Below, piece after piece: positions 28,378-37,819 of a DNA stretch of 64,000 bases. Location of the stretch: the NCBI RefSeq assembly GCF_030623445.1, contig NZ_CP130613.1:1736001-1800000 (forward strand), in the 5' to 3' direction. Under the pieces are notes generated by a model, which worked only from the letters and a program-made list of their open reading frames with translations, made no database searches and was not told the DNA's origin. The stretch's first letter is position 1. Every line of letters starts with the position of its first letter. The position numbers and the translations under genes are program-made. This DNA is from Pseudogemmatithrix spongiicola (GTDB taxonomy: Bacteria > Gemmatimonadota > Gemmatimonadetes > Gemmatimonadales > Gemmatimonadaceae).

Positions 28378-29409
28378 CTACTTCGTCACGCAGGCGCGGC
28401 GCAACCGGCCCAACGCATCCCACCCTGCTCCAGCCGCAAGGGCCTCGCGCGCCAACGTCACACCGGCCGCGAGGTCCTTCGCCTTTCCGGCGACGTAGAG
28501 CGCCGCGCCCGCATTCAGCACCACCGCCGATTCTGCACCCGGCCGGCCCTTGCCGAGCAGGACGCGCTCGACGATCTCGGCGTTCTGCGCCGGCTCGCCG
28601 CCCCCGAGGTCAGCCGGCACGCAGGGTGCCAGCCCGACCTCCTCGAGATGGAACTCGTAGCGGCGCACCGACCCGCCCTGCAGTTCGATGACCGTCGTCG
28701 AGCCCAGCGGCGAGATCTCATCCATGCCCGGCGCGCCGTGCACGACCAGCGAGTGGACCGTGCCGAGTTCCGCGAGTGCGCCAGCGATGAGCTCGAGCCG
28801 CGTCGGGTCGGCGACGCCGATCACCTGACGCCCGGCCATCGCCGGGTTCGCCAGTGGCCCAATCAGGTTCATCACCGTCTGGATGCCCATCTCGCGGCGC
28901 ACGGGCCCCACGTGGCGCATGGCCGGGTGCATGGTCGGCGCGAACATGAACACGATGCCGGCCTCGTCGAGCACCTCCCCCATGCGCGCCACCGGCAGGT
29001 CGATCGGCACCCCCAGCGCCTCGAGCACGTCGGCGCTGCCGGACTTCGACGTGAACGAGCGGTTGCCGTGCTTCGCGACGCGCACACCCGCGCCCGCCGC
29101 GAGGACCGCCGCCGCGGTGGAGATGTTGAACGTCGTCACGCCCCCGCCGCCCGTGCCGCAGGTGTCCACCAACTCGTCCGGCCGTGGGACGTCGAGTCGC
29201 GTCATCGCCGTGCGGAGCGCACGCGCGGCGCCCGCGACTTCGCTGGCGCGCTCCCCGCGCACGCGCAGGCCCATCAGCAACGCGGCCATCTGCGCCGACG
29301 TGCCCTCGCCGCGCATCACGGCGTCGAAGGCCTGCGCCGCCTCGTCGCCCGAGAGCGTCTCGCCCGCGACGAGGCGCTTCAGCACACCCTGGATGACCGG
29401 CGAGCTCAC
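28378..29409 (-). CDS. trpD: Anthranilate phosphoribosyltransferase
   Basis: 343 residues. The PRPP-binding signature DTCGTGGGGVTTFNISTAAA, the KHGNRSFTSKSGSADVLEAL segment and the GPLANP motif are intact. It joins anthranilate to PRPP. GTG at 29409 overlaps the upstream GAF gene as GTGA. It is on the same strand as trpCFBA but lexA intervenes on the other strand. trpE and trpG are not in the window. Confidence 0.96.
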   Translation of the reverse strand: MSSPVIQGVLKRLVAGETLSGDEAAQAFDAVMRGEGTSAQMAALLMGLRVRGERASEVAGAARALRTAMTRLDVPRPDELVDTCGTGGGGVTTFNISTAAAVLAAGAGVRVAKHGNRSFTSKSGSADVLEALGVPIDLPVARMGEVLDEAGIVFMFAPTMHPAMRHVGPVRREMGIQTVMNLIGPLANPAMAGRQVIGVADPTRLELIAGALAELGTVHSLVVHGAPGMDEISPLGSTTVIELQGGSVRRYEFHLEEVGLAPCVPADLGGGEPAQNAEIVERVLLGKGRPGAESAVVLNAGAALYVAGKAKDLAAGVTLAREALAAGAGWDALGRLRRACVTK

Positions 29410-30701
29410 GCCGCGCTCCCGAGCAGCCGGTCCGGCAGGCGCGCCTCCGTGGCCACGAGCGAGATCACGAGCCCGAGCAGCCGCACGCGTTCGACGTCCT
29501 CCTCGACGAACAAGCCGCGTTGCGCGCGGTTGGTGAGGTTGACGACGCCGATCAGCGTGTCGTGCCGCACGAGCGGGAACGAGATGAACGAGCCAGTGGT
29601 CAAGTATTCGTCCTTCAGCAGCGGATGGGTGGCCGCTTCCTGCACGTCGACGACGAGCATCGGCTCGCGCGAGGCCGCCACGCGCCCGACGATGCCCTGC
29701 CCGATCGCCACGCGGTGACCGACCTGCACATGAGGTGCCAAGCCGCGCGCGGCGGCGAGGTACAGCGTGTCGCCCGCGGGATCGCGCAGGAAGATCGAGC
29801 AGCGCAACGCCTGCATGTCGTCGCCGAGCAGCGTGAGCAGGCCGTCGACCAGCGGCCGCGCGGCCGCCGTGGACGCGGACAGCGAGAGCACGCGGTCGAG
29901 CAGATAGAGCGTGCGCGTGCGCTGGCGCAGCGCCTCCGAGCGCCGGTGCAGTTCCACATGCGCCTGCTCCAGTTGCCCGATGCTCGCCGTGAGCTGCTGC
30001 TCGAGGACCGTGAGCTGGCGGGCGCTGCGGCGCGCCTCCTCGGTGCGCTTGGCGTCGTCCCGCTCCCGCGCGAGCCGCGTCGAGGCGCTTTCCGCCTCGA
30101 ACTCGCTGGTCTGCCGCTGGATGCGCGCCTCCAGCTCGGCCAGGCGCGCGAGGTAATCCTGGTGCACGCGCTGCGTCACGGCCTCGAGCGTCCGCACCGC
30201 TTCGGCCCGCGAGTCCTGCTCGACGAAGCGCGCCACCGCGAGCTCGAACAGCGCCGCCAAGGGCCCGAGCCGCTCGGTGACGCGGGTGCCGAACACGCGC
30301 TTCGGCTCGACCGCCGCGAGGATCGCCACCAACTGCCGCTCGTGCCGGATGCCGCGCAGCAGGAGCAGGCCGCCCGGTTCGGGCTCGGGCAGCCGCAGCA
30401 GGCGTGCGTACGCGGCTTGGTCCTCGCCCACTTCGGCGAAGCTCCCGCCCTCGGCCACCACCCGATGAATGTCCACCGGCAGCTGCTCGACCGACGTCTC
30501 CATGCCCTCGCGCTCGATGCGTCCGTTCACGGCACGGGCGCGCTCGCGGATGAGCCCCGTACGCGGATCCACGTGCAGCAGGGCGAGCACGGTGTCGCGG
30601 TCACTCTCGGTCAACGCGTCGGACAGGCGCACGAAGGCCTCGTCCGCGTTGGCGGCGGCGCCGAGGGCGTAGGCGAGGGCGGGGAGAGTGCGGGCGAGCA
30701 T
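29406..30701 (-). CDS. GAF-domain protein with central coiled coil
   Basis: 431 residues. An N-terminal GAF-like region (about 20-165) is followed by a long charged coiled coil (about 170-270: QRVHQDYLARLAELEARIQR). A clear C-terminal GAF domain covers about 270-425 (RTLYLLDRVLSLSAS, ALRCSIFLRDPAGDTLYLAA, GQGIVGRVAASREPMLVVD, SFISFPLVRHDTLIGVVNLT). It has no output domain, so it probably acts through a partner. ATG at 30701 makes it the first gene of the trpD-containing unit. Its ligand is unknown. Confidence 0.82.
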   Translation of the reverse strand: MLARTLPALAYALGAAANADEAFVRLSDALTESDRDTVLALLHVDPRTGLIRERARAVNGRIEREGMETSVEQLPVDIHRVVAEGGSFAEVGEDQAAYARLLRLPEPEPGGLLLLRGIRHERQLVAILAAVEPKRVFGTRVTERLGPLAALFELAVARFVEQDSRAEAVRTLEAVTQRVHQDYLARLAELEARIQRQTSEFEAESASTRLARERDDAKRTEEARRSARQLTVLEQQLTASIGQLEQAHVELHRRSEALRQRTRTLYLLDRVLSLSASTAAARPLVDGLLTLLGDDMQALRCSIFLRDPAGDTLYLAAARGLAPHVQVGHRVAIGQGIVGRVAASREPMLVVDVQEAATHPLLKDEYLTTGSFISFPLVRHDTLIGVVNLTNRAQRGLFVEEDVERVRLLGLVISLVATEARLPDRLLGSAA

Positions 30702-30766
30702 GGGGCGGGTTGCGAAGCATCACCGCAGGCGCGACAGGTGTCAATCGCGAGCGCGGGCGCATGCGC

Positions 30767-30781
30767 GTTCCTTGAAGGAAC
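30767..30781. repeat. 15-bp perfect palindrome over the truA -35 box
   Basis: GTTCCTTGAAGGAAC is a 7-bp inverted repeat about a central G (30774). It covers the proposed -35 hexamer of truA and lies between truA and the divergent GAF gene, so it may be an operator. Confidence 0.5.
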
Positions 30782-30801
30782 CTGCTGGGACGGATTAGCT
30801 T
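30772..30801 (+). promoter_or_regulatory. Putative leaderless promoter of truA
   Basis: TTGAAG (30772-30777), 18 bp, TAGCTT (30796-30801), then 7 nt to the ATG at 30809. The predicted transcription start falls at the start codon. Confidence 0.5.
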
Positions 30802-30808
30802 TCACCCG

Positions 30809-31603
30809 ATGGCGGAGCGCACCCTGCAGCTGGTCCTGCACTACGATGGCTCGGCCTTCGCGGGTTGGCAGGTGCAGCCGGGGCAGCGGACGGTGCAAGG
30901 CGAGCTGGAGCGGGTGCTGGGCGGGCTCTGTGCGGCGCCGGTGCGGGTGACGGGTGCGGGCCGGACGGATGCGGGGGTGCACGCGCGGGGCCAGGCGGCG
31001 GGGATCACGGTCCCGGCGCACTGGACGGCGGAGAAGATGCGACGGGTGCTCAACGACAAGCTCGGCGGCGACGTGTGGGTCGCGGCGGCTTTCGAGATGC
31101 AACCCCAGTTCCATGCCCGCTTCAGCGCGACGGGACGGCGGTACAGCTACACGGTGGGACTCGATGCGGGGGCCGCGTCGCCGTTTCGGCGGCGCTGGGA
31201 GCTCCCGTGGGATCGGGACCTCGACCGTGAGTTGCTCGCCTGGTGTGCGGAGCGGCTGATGGGTCGGCACGCGTTCTACGGCTTCGCGGTGCGCGGGACG
31301 GCACCCGAGACCGACGATCACGTGTGCGAGGTCCGGCTGGCACGCTGGCGTGCGGTGACGCACGACGACGTCCGGCAGCTCGTGTTCGACGTCGCCGCGA
31401 ACCGCTTCCTGCACCACATGGTGCGGTTCCTCGTGGGGACGATGCTCGCCGTGGCGAGCGGTGCGCGGCCGAAGGAAGACTTCCCGGCCCTGCTGACCGC
31501 CGCGGCGAACGACGAGGTCGCTCCGCCCGCTCCTCCCGCGGGGCTCTGCCTCGAGCAGGTCGACTACCCGCCGGACCTCTACCTCGAACCGCCGACCGTG
31601 TAG
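30809..31603 (+). CDS. truA: tRNA pseudouridine(38-40) synthase TruA
   Basis: 264 residues. The catalytic Asp is in VTGAGRTDAGVHARGQ. The RRYSYTV segment and FLHHMVRFLVGTMLAVASG are typical of TruA. It modifies uridines 38-40 in the anticodon arm. It heads the plus-strand unit that leads to the purine genes, with the next start codon directly after its stop. Confidence 0.96.
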   Translation: MAERTLQLVLHYDGSAFAGWQVQPGQRTVQGELERVLGGLCAAPVRVTGAGRTDAGVHARGQAAGITVPAHWTAEKMRRVLNDKLGGDVWVAAAFEMQPQFHARFSATGRRYSYTVGLDAGAASPFRRRWELPWDRDLDRELLAWCAERLMGRHAFYGFAVRGTAPETDDHVCEVRLARWRAVTHDDVRQLVFDVAANRFLHHMVRFLVGTMLAVASGARPKEDFPALLTAAANDEVAPPAPPAGLCLEQVDYPPDLYLEPPTV

Positions 31604-32269
31604 ATGCGCCTCTACCTCGCGACCGTGAACCCGAAGGAGATTGCCTGGGCCGAAGCGGCCGGGCTGCTCGACGGCATCGTCGCGACCCCTGCCGTCCTGG
31701 CCGCCGAACTCCCGCAGGCCGACCCGCGCGAAATCCTGAAGGAACTGGCCGACGACTCCACGCGCCCCGTCTTCGCGAGCGTGGGCTCGCTGGAGACTGA
31801 CGAGATCGTGCGCGGCGGCAAGGACCTGCGCCGGCTGAACGAGCACGTCATCGTCGCGATTCCCTTCGTCGAGGACGCGCTGCCGGCGATGCGTCGCCTC
31901 TCTGCCGACGGCGTGCGCGTGGCCGCCACGCTGGTGCACTCCGTCGCCCAAGGACTGCTCGCCGCGAAGGCAGGCGCCTCGATGGTCGTCGTGCCGGTGG
32001 ACGCGCTCGAAGCCGTCGGGGATCGCGCCGACCTCACCATCCGCGCCCTGCACGACGCGTTCGCGCGCGCGGCGGTCGAGTGCGACGTCGTCGTCGCCGG
32101 TCCGCCGAATGCCGCACGCTTCGCCGAGTTGGCCACGGCCGGCGCGGATGCCGCCGTCGTGCATCCGGACGCGCTGCGCTCCTTCCTCCAGCACCCGCTC
32201 ACCGACCGCGGCATCGACCGCTTCTTGGTGGACGTCAGCCGTCGCGCGCGCCCGCGCCGCAGCAAGTGA
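31604..32269 (+). CDS. Transaldolase/FSA-fold protein lacking catalytic residues
   Basis: 221 residues, the length of fructose-6-phosphate aldolase and small transaldolases. The fold is recognisable: MRLYLATVNPKEI, AIPFVEDALPAMRRLSADGV, SVAQGLLAAKAGASMVVVPV. Aligned by eye to E. coli FSA, the key residues are replaced: Asp6 by Ala6, Asn28 by Thr28, the Schiff-base Lys85 (VVKVP) by Ala (IVAIP), and Tyr131 by Val. It is therefore unlikely to be an aldolase; it may be a regulator or have another activity. Its ATG follows the truA TAG with no gap, and it is co-transcribed with the protease gene. Confidence 0.75.
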   Translation: MRLYLATVNPKEIAWAEAAGLLDGIVATPAVLAAELPQADPREILKELADDSTRPVFASVGSLETDEIVRGGKDLRRLNEHVIVAIPFVEDALPAMRRLSADGVRVAATLVHSVAQGLLAAKAGASMVVVPVDALEAVGDRADLTIRALHDAFARAAVECDVVVAGPPNAARFAELATAGADAAVVHPDALRSFLQHPLTDRGIDRFLVDVSRRARPRRSK

Positions 32270-32277
32270 TCCGCCTC

Positions 32278-33699
32278 ATGCGCCTCGTCTCAGTCCTCGG
32301 GCTGCTCAGCCTCGCCGTCGCCTGCGAAGGCGCGTCGCCGAGCATCTCCGACGCACAGGGCTCGCCGCCCGCCGCGCAGCAACTGCTGCCTGCCCCCGAT
32401 CCGCGCCCCGACGCCATCAACACCTCGCGGCGCACCGCCATCACCGAAGCGGTGGCGCGGGTCGCGCCCGCGGTCGTGACCGTGCAGACCGAGCGCGTCG
32501 AGCGCACGGCCGTGACGCCGTTCGATGCGTTCTTCGGCGTGCGCTCCGGCAGCCAGGTGGTGCCGGGCCTGGGCTCTGGCTTCATCGTGCGCAACGACGG
32601 CGTCATCGTGACCAACGCACACGTTGTCTCCGGGGCCAGCAGCGTGCGCGTCGCCATGCGCGACGGCACGATCTATCCGGCGCGCGTCGTCGGCGAAGAT
32701 GAACTGAACGACCTCGCGGTGCTCAAGATCGAAGCCAGCGACCTCCCGACCGCGCCACTCGGCACCTCGCGCGGCATGCTCATCGGCGAATGGGTCGTCG
32801 CGATCGGCAATCCGTACGGATTCCTGCTCGGCAACTCCGAGCCCAGCGTCACGGCGGGCGTCGTGAGCGGCGTCGGCCGCAACCTCACCGGGCGCGGCGA
32901 TGGTCCGGGCGTCTACGTCGACATGATCCAGACGGACGCGTCGATCAACCCCGGCAACTCCGGCGGTCCGCTGATCAACGCGAGCGGCGAAGTCGTCGGC
33001 GTCAACAGCTCGATCTATACGCCCACCGGTGGCAGCATCGGGCTGGGCTTCGCCATCCCCATCGACCGCGCGCGTCGCGTGGCCGAAGACCTGTTGGCGC
33101 ACGGCGCGGTGCGGCGCCCGTGGATCGGCGTGAAGGTGCAGCAGTCGGGGGCCACCGCCGCCCGCGGCTCGCTGAACAGCGGCGCGACCATCGAGACCGT
33201 CGTGCCTGGCTCGCCCGCCGAGGACGCGAACCTGCGAGTCGGCGACGTGATCGTCCGCTCGCGTGACCGGCAGATCCGCAATCCCTACGACTGGGAGGCG
33301 GAGCTCCTCGAACTCCGCGTCGGCGAGACGGTGGACTTGATGGTACGCCGCGGCGCCCGCGAGCAACGCATCGTGGTGCGCGTCCGCGACCTCCCGGACG
33401 TCGGCGCCGAGCGCGTCGCCGTGCTCCGTGAGCTCGAACTCATCTCGCTGACGCCGGCCATCCGCGCCGACCGCAGCCTGCGCTCCGAACGCGGGGCCCT
33501 CGTCGCCAAGGTCAGCGACCGCGTGTCGCAGGACCTCGGCATCCGCACGGGGGACCTCATCATCCAGATCAACCGGACGCCGGTGGCCGACGCGCAGGAG
33601 ACGGCGCGCGTGCTCGAGTACTACATCGGCCGCGGGCCGATCCGCATGTTCTTCGAGCGCGGCGGCGCCATCTACCACACTGATTTCCGCATCCGATGA
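32278..33699 (+). CDS. HtrA/Deg-type serine protease, lipoprotein, two PDZ domains
   Basis: 473 residues. The N-terminus MRLVSVLGLLSLAVACEG has a lipobox with Cys16. The trypsin-like domain has the triad in VTNAHVVSG (His), LNDLAVLKIE (Asp) and NPGNSGGPLINASG (Ser). PDZ1 lies at about 285-370 (SPAEDANLRVGDVIVRSRD) and PDZ2 at about 385-470 (GIRTGDLIIQINRTPVADA). It is expected to handle misfolded envelope proteins. GTG at 32266 would overlap the previous stop as GTGA and add four residues, and is a real alternative start. The stop overlaps purB as ATGA. Confidence 0.92.
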   Translation: MRLVSVLGLLSLAVACEGASPSISDAQGSPPAAQQLLPAPDPRPDAINTSRRTAITEAVARVAPAVVTVQTERVERTAVTPFDAFFGVRSGSQVVPGLGSGFIVRNDGVIVTNAHVVSGASSVRVAMRDGTIYPARVVGEDELNDLAVLKIEASDLPTAPLGTSRGMLIGEWVVAIGNPYGFLLGNSEPSVTAGVVSGVGRNLTGRGDGPGVYVDMIQTDASINPGNSGGPLINASGEVVGVNSSIYTPTGGSIGLGFAIPIDRARRVAEDLLAHGAVRRPWIGVKVQQSGATAARGSLNSGATIETVVPGSPAEDANLRVGDVIVRSRDRQIRNPYDWEAELLELRVGETVDLMVRRGAREQRIVVRVRDLPDVGAERVAVLRELELISLTPAIRADRSLRSERGALVAKVSDRVSQDLGIRTGDLIIQINRTPVADAQETARVLEYYIGRGPIRMFFERGGAIYHTDFRIR

Positions 33700-35129
33700 G
33701 TCACGCCTCGTACCGCTCCCCGCTCGCCGACCGCTACGCCTCGCCGGCGATGCTCGAGTTGTGGAGCCTGCAGACGCGCCATGGCCTGTGGCGCCGCCTG
33801 TGGCTGGCCCTCGCCGAGTCCGAGCGCGACCTCGGTGTCGCGATCCCCGCCGACGCGCTGACGCAGATGCGCGCGCACCTCGACGACATCGACTTCGACA
33901 AGGTCGCGGAGTACGAGAAGCGCTTCCGGCACGACGTGATGGCGCACATCCACGCCTTCGGCGACGTCGCCCCGGCGGCGAAGGGCGTCATCCACCTCGG
34001 CGCGACCAGCTGCTTCGTCACCGACAACGGCGATCTCATCCAGATGCGGCGCGGGCTCGAGCTGCTGCGCGCGCGTCTCGTCTCGGTCATCCGCGCGCTC
34101 TCGGCGTTCGCCAAGCAATGGAAGGCCGAACCGGCCCTCGGGTACACGCACCTGCAGCCGGCGCAGCTGACGACGGTCGGCAAGCGCGCGACGCTGTGGC
34201 TGCAGGACCTCGTGCTCGACCTCGCCGACCTGGATCATCGCCTCGCCAACATCCCGATGCGCGGCGTGAAGGGCACGACGGGAACGCAGGCCAGCTTCCT
34301 CGAGCTCTTCGGCGGCGACCACGCGAAGGTGCGCGAGCTGGACCGTCGCGTCTGCCAGGCCATGGGATTCCCGGGCTCGATCCCCGTCAGCGGCCAGACC
34401 TACTCGCGTAAGCTGGACCAGCAGGTGCTCGACGTGCTCGCGGGCATCGCCGCCAGCGCGGCCAAGTTCGCCAGCGACCTGCGCATGCTGCAGAGTTTCG
34501 GCGAGATCGAGGAGCCCTTCGGCAAGGAGCAGATCGGCTCCTCGGCCATGGCGTACAAGCGGAACCCGATGCGTTCCGAGCGCATCAACTCGCTCGCGCG
34601 CTTCGTGCTCAGCATCGCCGGCACGGCCAACGAGACGCACAGCGTACAGTACTTCGAGCGCACGCTCGACGACTCGGCCATCCGCCGCATCACGATCCCC
34701 GAGGCCTTCCTGGCGACGGACGCGATCGTGATCCTGCTCGAGAACATCGTGACGGGTCTCGAGGTGCATCCGGCGCGCATCCGCGCCCGCATCAACGAGG
34801 AGCTGCCGTTCATGGCCACGGAGGCGCTGATCGTGCGCGCCGTGAATGCCGGCGGCGACCGCCAAGCCGTGCACGAGGTGATCCGCGTGCACAGCATCGC
34901 CGCGGCCCGCGCGATGAAGGACGAGGGCAAGCCGAACGACATGCTGGAACGACTCGCCAAGGACCCGGCATTCCCGGTGCCGAGCGAAGACCTCGCCGCC
35001 GTGACGGACCCGATGCGCTTCGTGGGCCGTGCGCCGCAGCAGGTGGACGAGTTCCTCGCCGAGGTCGTCGACCCGATCCTCGTGGCGGCCGGCGAGGCCG
35101 CGCCGCCCAAGGAAGAGGTCCGCGTATGA
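33696..35129 (+). CDS. purB: Adenylosuccinate lyase
   Basis: 477 residues. The fumarase/aspartase signature is [17 protein letters not shown], with the catalytic serine loop. [20 protein letters not shown] and the [16 protein letters not shown] segment hold the catalytic histidine. It works twice in purine synthesis, on SAICAR and on adenylosuccinate. It overlaps the protease gene and purC, each as ATGA. Confidence 0.97.
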   Translation: MSHASYRSPLADRYASPAMLELWSLQTRHGLWRRLWLALAESERDLGVAIPADALTQMRAHLDDIDFDKVAEYEKRFRHDVMAHIHAFGDVAPAAKGVIHLGATSCFVTDNGDLIQMRRGLELLRARLVSVIRALSAFAKQWKAEPALGYTHLQPAQLTTVGKRATLWLQDLVLDLADLDHRLANIPMRGVKGTTGTQASFLELFGGDHAKVRELDRRVCQAMGFPGSIPVSGQTYSRKLDQQVLDVLAGIAASAAKFASDLRMLQSFGEIEEPFGKEQIGSSAMAYKRNPMRSERINSLARFVLSIAGTANETHSVQYFERTLDDSAIRRITIPEAFLATDAIVILLENIVTGLEVHPARIRARINEELPFMATEALIVRAVNAGGDRQAVHEVIRVHSIAAARAMKDEGKPNDMLERLAKDPAFPVPSEDLAAVTDPMRFVGRAPQQVDEFLAEVVDPILVAAGEAAPPKEEVRV

Positions 35130-36058
35130 CGTCGTTGCTCGTCGGCCAGACCACGCTGCCCCTGCCGCTCATCCGCCGCGGCAAGGTGCGCGACGTCTAC
35201 GCCGTCGGGGAGGAGCACGTGCTGCTCGTGGCCAGCGACCGCGTCAGCGCCTTCGACATCGTGATGCACGAGCTGGTGCCCTACAAGGGCGCCGTGCTCA
35301 CGCAGCTCACGGCGTGGTGGCTGCGCCAGTTCGCCGGCGAGGTCGCGAACCACATGGTCACCTGCGACGTGGACGAGATCGTGGTGCGCGCGCCGGGCAT
35401 CAGCCTGCACCGTGACGAACTCGCGGGCCGGGCGATGCTCTGCGTGCGGACGGAGGTCTTCCCGGTCGAGTGTGTCGTGCGTGGGTATCTCGCGGGTTCG
35501 GCGTACAAGGAGTACCGCGAAACGGGCACGCTCGCCGGCGAGCGCCTGCCGAGTGGCCTGCAGGAGAGCTCGCGCTTCGATGCACCGATCTTCTCGCCGG
35601 CCACCAAAGCCGAGTCGGGGCACGACGAGAACATCACCGTCGCACAGATGGCGACGGTGCTGGGCGCGGACGTCGCCGTCGAACTCGAGGGCCGCGCGCG
35701 GCTGGTGTACTCGCGGGGCCGCGACCTCGCCGCCACGCGCGGCATCATCATCGCCGACACCAAGTTCGAGTTCGGACGCGATGCGGACGGACGCATCCTG
35801 CTCATCGACGAAGTGATGACGCCCGACAGCTCCCGCTTCTGGCCGGCTGACCAGTGGGCGGAAGGCAGCGCGCCCCCGAGCTTCGACAAGCAGCCGTTGC
35901 GCGACTGGCTGGCAGCCGAAAAGGCGGCCGGCCGCTGGGACGGCGACGCACCGCCGCCGACACTCCCCGATGACGTCGTCGCCGCGACGAGCCGCCGGTA
36001 TCTCGAGGCGTTCGAACGACTCACCGGCGCTCCGCTGGACCTCACCCGCCTCCCCTGA
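35126..36058 (+). CDS. purC: SAICAR synthetase (phosphoribosylaminoimidazole-succinocarboxamide synthase)
   Basis: 310 residues, closer in length to the longer (eukaryote-like or actinobacterial) forms than to the 240-residue E. coli type. [62 protein letters not shown] and [19 protein letters not shown] are family hallmarks. It joins CAIR and aspartate. ATG at 35126 overlaps purB as ATGA. Confidence 0.97.
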   Translation: MTSLLVGQTTLPLPLIRRGKVRDVYAVGEEHVLLVASDRVSAFDIVMHELVPYKGAVLTQLTAWWLRQFAGEVANHMVTCDVDEIVVRAPGISLHRDELAGRAMLCVRTEVFPVECVVRGYLAGSAYKEYRETGTLAGERLPSGLQESSRFDAPIFSPATKAESGHDENITVAQMATVLGADVAVELEGRARLVYSRGRDLAATRGIIIADTKFEFGRDADGRILLIDEVMTPDSSRFWPADQWAEGSAPPSFDKQPLRDWLAAEKAAGRWDGDAPPPTLPDDVVAATSRRYLEAFERLTGAPLDLTRLP

Positions 36059-36063
36059 GCGCC

Positions 36064-36867
36064 ATGGCCCGACGCCGTCGCTTTCCCCGCCCGTCACTCG
36101 TGATGCTGCCCAACGGCTTCACGCTGGCGAACCTGTTCTTCGGCATCTTCGCGATCGTCGCCGCCTCGCGCGGCAACCACGTGCAGGCCGGCTGGTACAT
36201 CGTGTTCGGCGGCTTCTGCGACATGCTCGACGGCCGCATCGCCCGCGCGACCAACACGGGCAGCCCCTTCGGCGAGGAGCTGGACTCGCTCGTCGACGCC
36301 ATCTCGTTCGGCCTCGCACCGGCGCTGATGATGTACTTCGCCGTGCTGAAGCACAGTGGGTGGGATTGGATCCTGGTCTGGCTCTTCTGCGCCTGCGCGG
36401 TGATGCGCCTCGCGCGTTTCAACGTCGAGTCCGCGGGCAAGGCAAAGTCGTACTTCAAGGGCTTGCCGTCGCCGGCCGCCGGCGGGACGCTCGCGACCTA
36501 CTATTGGTTCAGCCAGACACCGCTCTACAATGAGACCTTCATCAGCGGCTGGCCCTGGGAGACCATCCTGCGCTTCCTGATGGTCGGGCTCGCGCTCCTG
36601 ATGATCTCCAACGTGCCCTTCCCGGGCTGGCCCAAGTTCACGTTCCGCACGGTGCACGGCGCCGCGGCCATCGTGGTCTTCGTGTCCAGCATCTTCGCGC
36701 TGTTCTTCCTGCCGAAGGAATTCTTCTTCCCCTTCGGCGTGCTGTACGTGCTCACCGGCTTGGTGCTGGCGGTGCTGCGCGGCGTGCTTGAACTCCCGTC
36801 GCCGTTCGATGAGCCGGATGAGCTCGACGCGGATGGCGACTCCCTTGCCGAGGAATCCCCGTCGTGA
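36064..36867 (+). CDS. pssA: CDP-diacylglycerol--serine O-phosphatidyltransferase
   Basis: 267 residues and several membrane helices. The CDP-alcohol phosphotransferase motif DGxxAR(x8)GxxxD(x3)D is seen as DMLDGRIARATNTGSPFGEE followed by LDSLVDA. LPNGFTLANLFFGIFAIVAA is the typical first helix of the PssA II type. It makes phosphatidylserine, the precursor of phosphatidylethanolamine; psd is not in the window. It lies between purC and purS, 5 bp after purC and overlapping purS as GTGA. Confidence 0.93.
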   Translation: MARRRRFPRPSLVMLPNGFTLANLFFGIFAIVAASRGNHVQAGWYIVFGGFCDMLDGRIARATNTGSPFGEELDSLVDAISFGLAPALMMYFAVLKHSGWDWILVWLFCACAVMRLARFNVESAGKAKSYFKGLPSPAAGGTLATYYWFSQTPLYNETFISGWPWETILRFLMVGLALLMISNVPFPGWPKFTFRTVHGAAAIVVFVSSIFALFFLPKEFFFPFGVLYVLTGLVLAVLRGVLELPSPFDEPDELDADGDSLAEESPS

Positions 36868-37121
36868 CGAAGTACCGCGTTGCCGTCCACATCGTGCCCC
36901 GCAAGGGCCTGCTCGACCCTCAGGGCAAGGCCGTCGCCGGTGCGCTCCATACCTTGGGCTACGCCAACGTCGCCGACGTCCATGTCGGCCGCCACCTCGT
37001 GATCGAGACCTCCGCGGCCGATGCCAATGCCGCCGAGGCCGCCGTGAAGGAGATGTGCACCCGCCTGCTGGCCAATCCGGTCACCGAAGACTACGAGATC
37101 GCCGCGGTGCAGCCCGCATGA
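36864..37121 (+). CDS. purS: FGAM synthase subunit PurS
   Basis: 85 residues, the normal length. VHIVPRKGLLDPQGKAVAGA, LGYANVADVHVGRHLVIE and MCTRLLANPVTEDYEI are diagnostic. PurS bridges PurL and PurQ to channel ammonia. The start is GTG at 36864 (GTGA overlap with pssA). The stop overlaps purQ as ATGA. Confidence 0.97.
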   Translation: MTKYRVAVHIVPRKGLLDPQGKAVAGALHTLGYANVADVHVGRHLVIETSAADANAAEAAVKEMCTRLLANPVTEDYEIAAVQPA

Positions 37122-37810
37122 AGGTCGGCGTCGTCTCCTTCCCCGGTTCGAACTGTGACGAGGATGCGCTCCTCGCCATCGTCGAGCGCCTGCATGAGAA
37201 GGCCGTGATGCTCTGGCACAAGGATCACGACCTGCAGGGCGCCGATGTGATCATCCTCCCGGGCGGATTCTCCTACGGCGATTACCTGCGCGCCGGTGCC
37301 ATCGCGCGCTTTTCGCCCATCATGCAGGAAGTCGTCGCGCACGCGAAGAAGGGCGGGCCCGTCATCGGCATCTGCAACGGCTTCCAGATCGCCTGCGAGG
37401 CCGGCCTCCTGCCCGGTGCGCTGATGCGCAACGAGAACCTGCAGTTCCGCTCCATGCCGGTCACGCTGCGCGTCGAGAACACCGACACCGTGTTCACCGG
37501 CAAGGCCACCAAGGGCCAGTTGCTCACCATGCCCATCGCGCACGGCGATGGCCGATACACCGCCGACGCCGAGACCATCAAGCGCCTGGAGGGCGACGGC
37601 AAGATCGTCTTCCGCTACGTGAACGCCAAGGGCGAGGCCACGGCGGATGCCAATCCCAACGGCGCCACGAACAACATCGCTGGCGTCACCAACGCCACGG
37701 GCACGGTGGTCGGCATGATGCCCCACCCCGAACGCGCCCTCGAACCCTTGCTCGGCTCTACGGACGGCCTCGTGCTCTTCGAAAGCCTCCTCGCCGCCGT
37801 CAACGCATAG
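37118..37810 (+). CDS. purQ: FGAM synthase glutaminase subunit PurQ
   Basis: 230 residues, class I glutamine amidotransferase. The catalytic Cys is in VIGICNGFQIACEAGL, and the His-Glu pair is in MMPHPERALEP. FPGSNCDEDALLAI and LPGGFSYGDYLRAGAIA are also typical. It supplies ammonia to PurL. ATG at 37118 overlaps purS as ATGA. The longer open frame upstream only shadows pssA and purS. Confidence 0.97.
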   Translation: MKVGVVSFPGSNCDEDALLAIVERLHEKAVMLWHKDHDLQGADVIILPGGFSYGDYLRAGAIARFSPIMQEVVAHAKKGGPVIGICNGFQIACEAGLLPGALMRNENLQFRSMPVTLRVENTDTVFTGKATKGQLLTMPIAHGDGRYTADAETIKRLEGDGKIVFRYVNAKGEATADANPNGATNNIAGVTNATGTVVGMMPHPERALEPLLGSTDGLVLFESLLAAVNA

Positions 37811-37819
37811 CAGTTCGCT

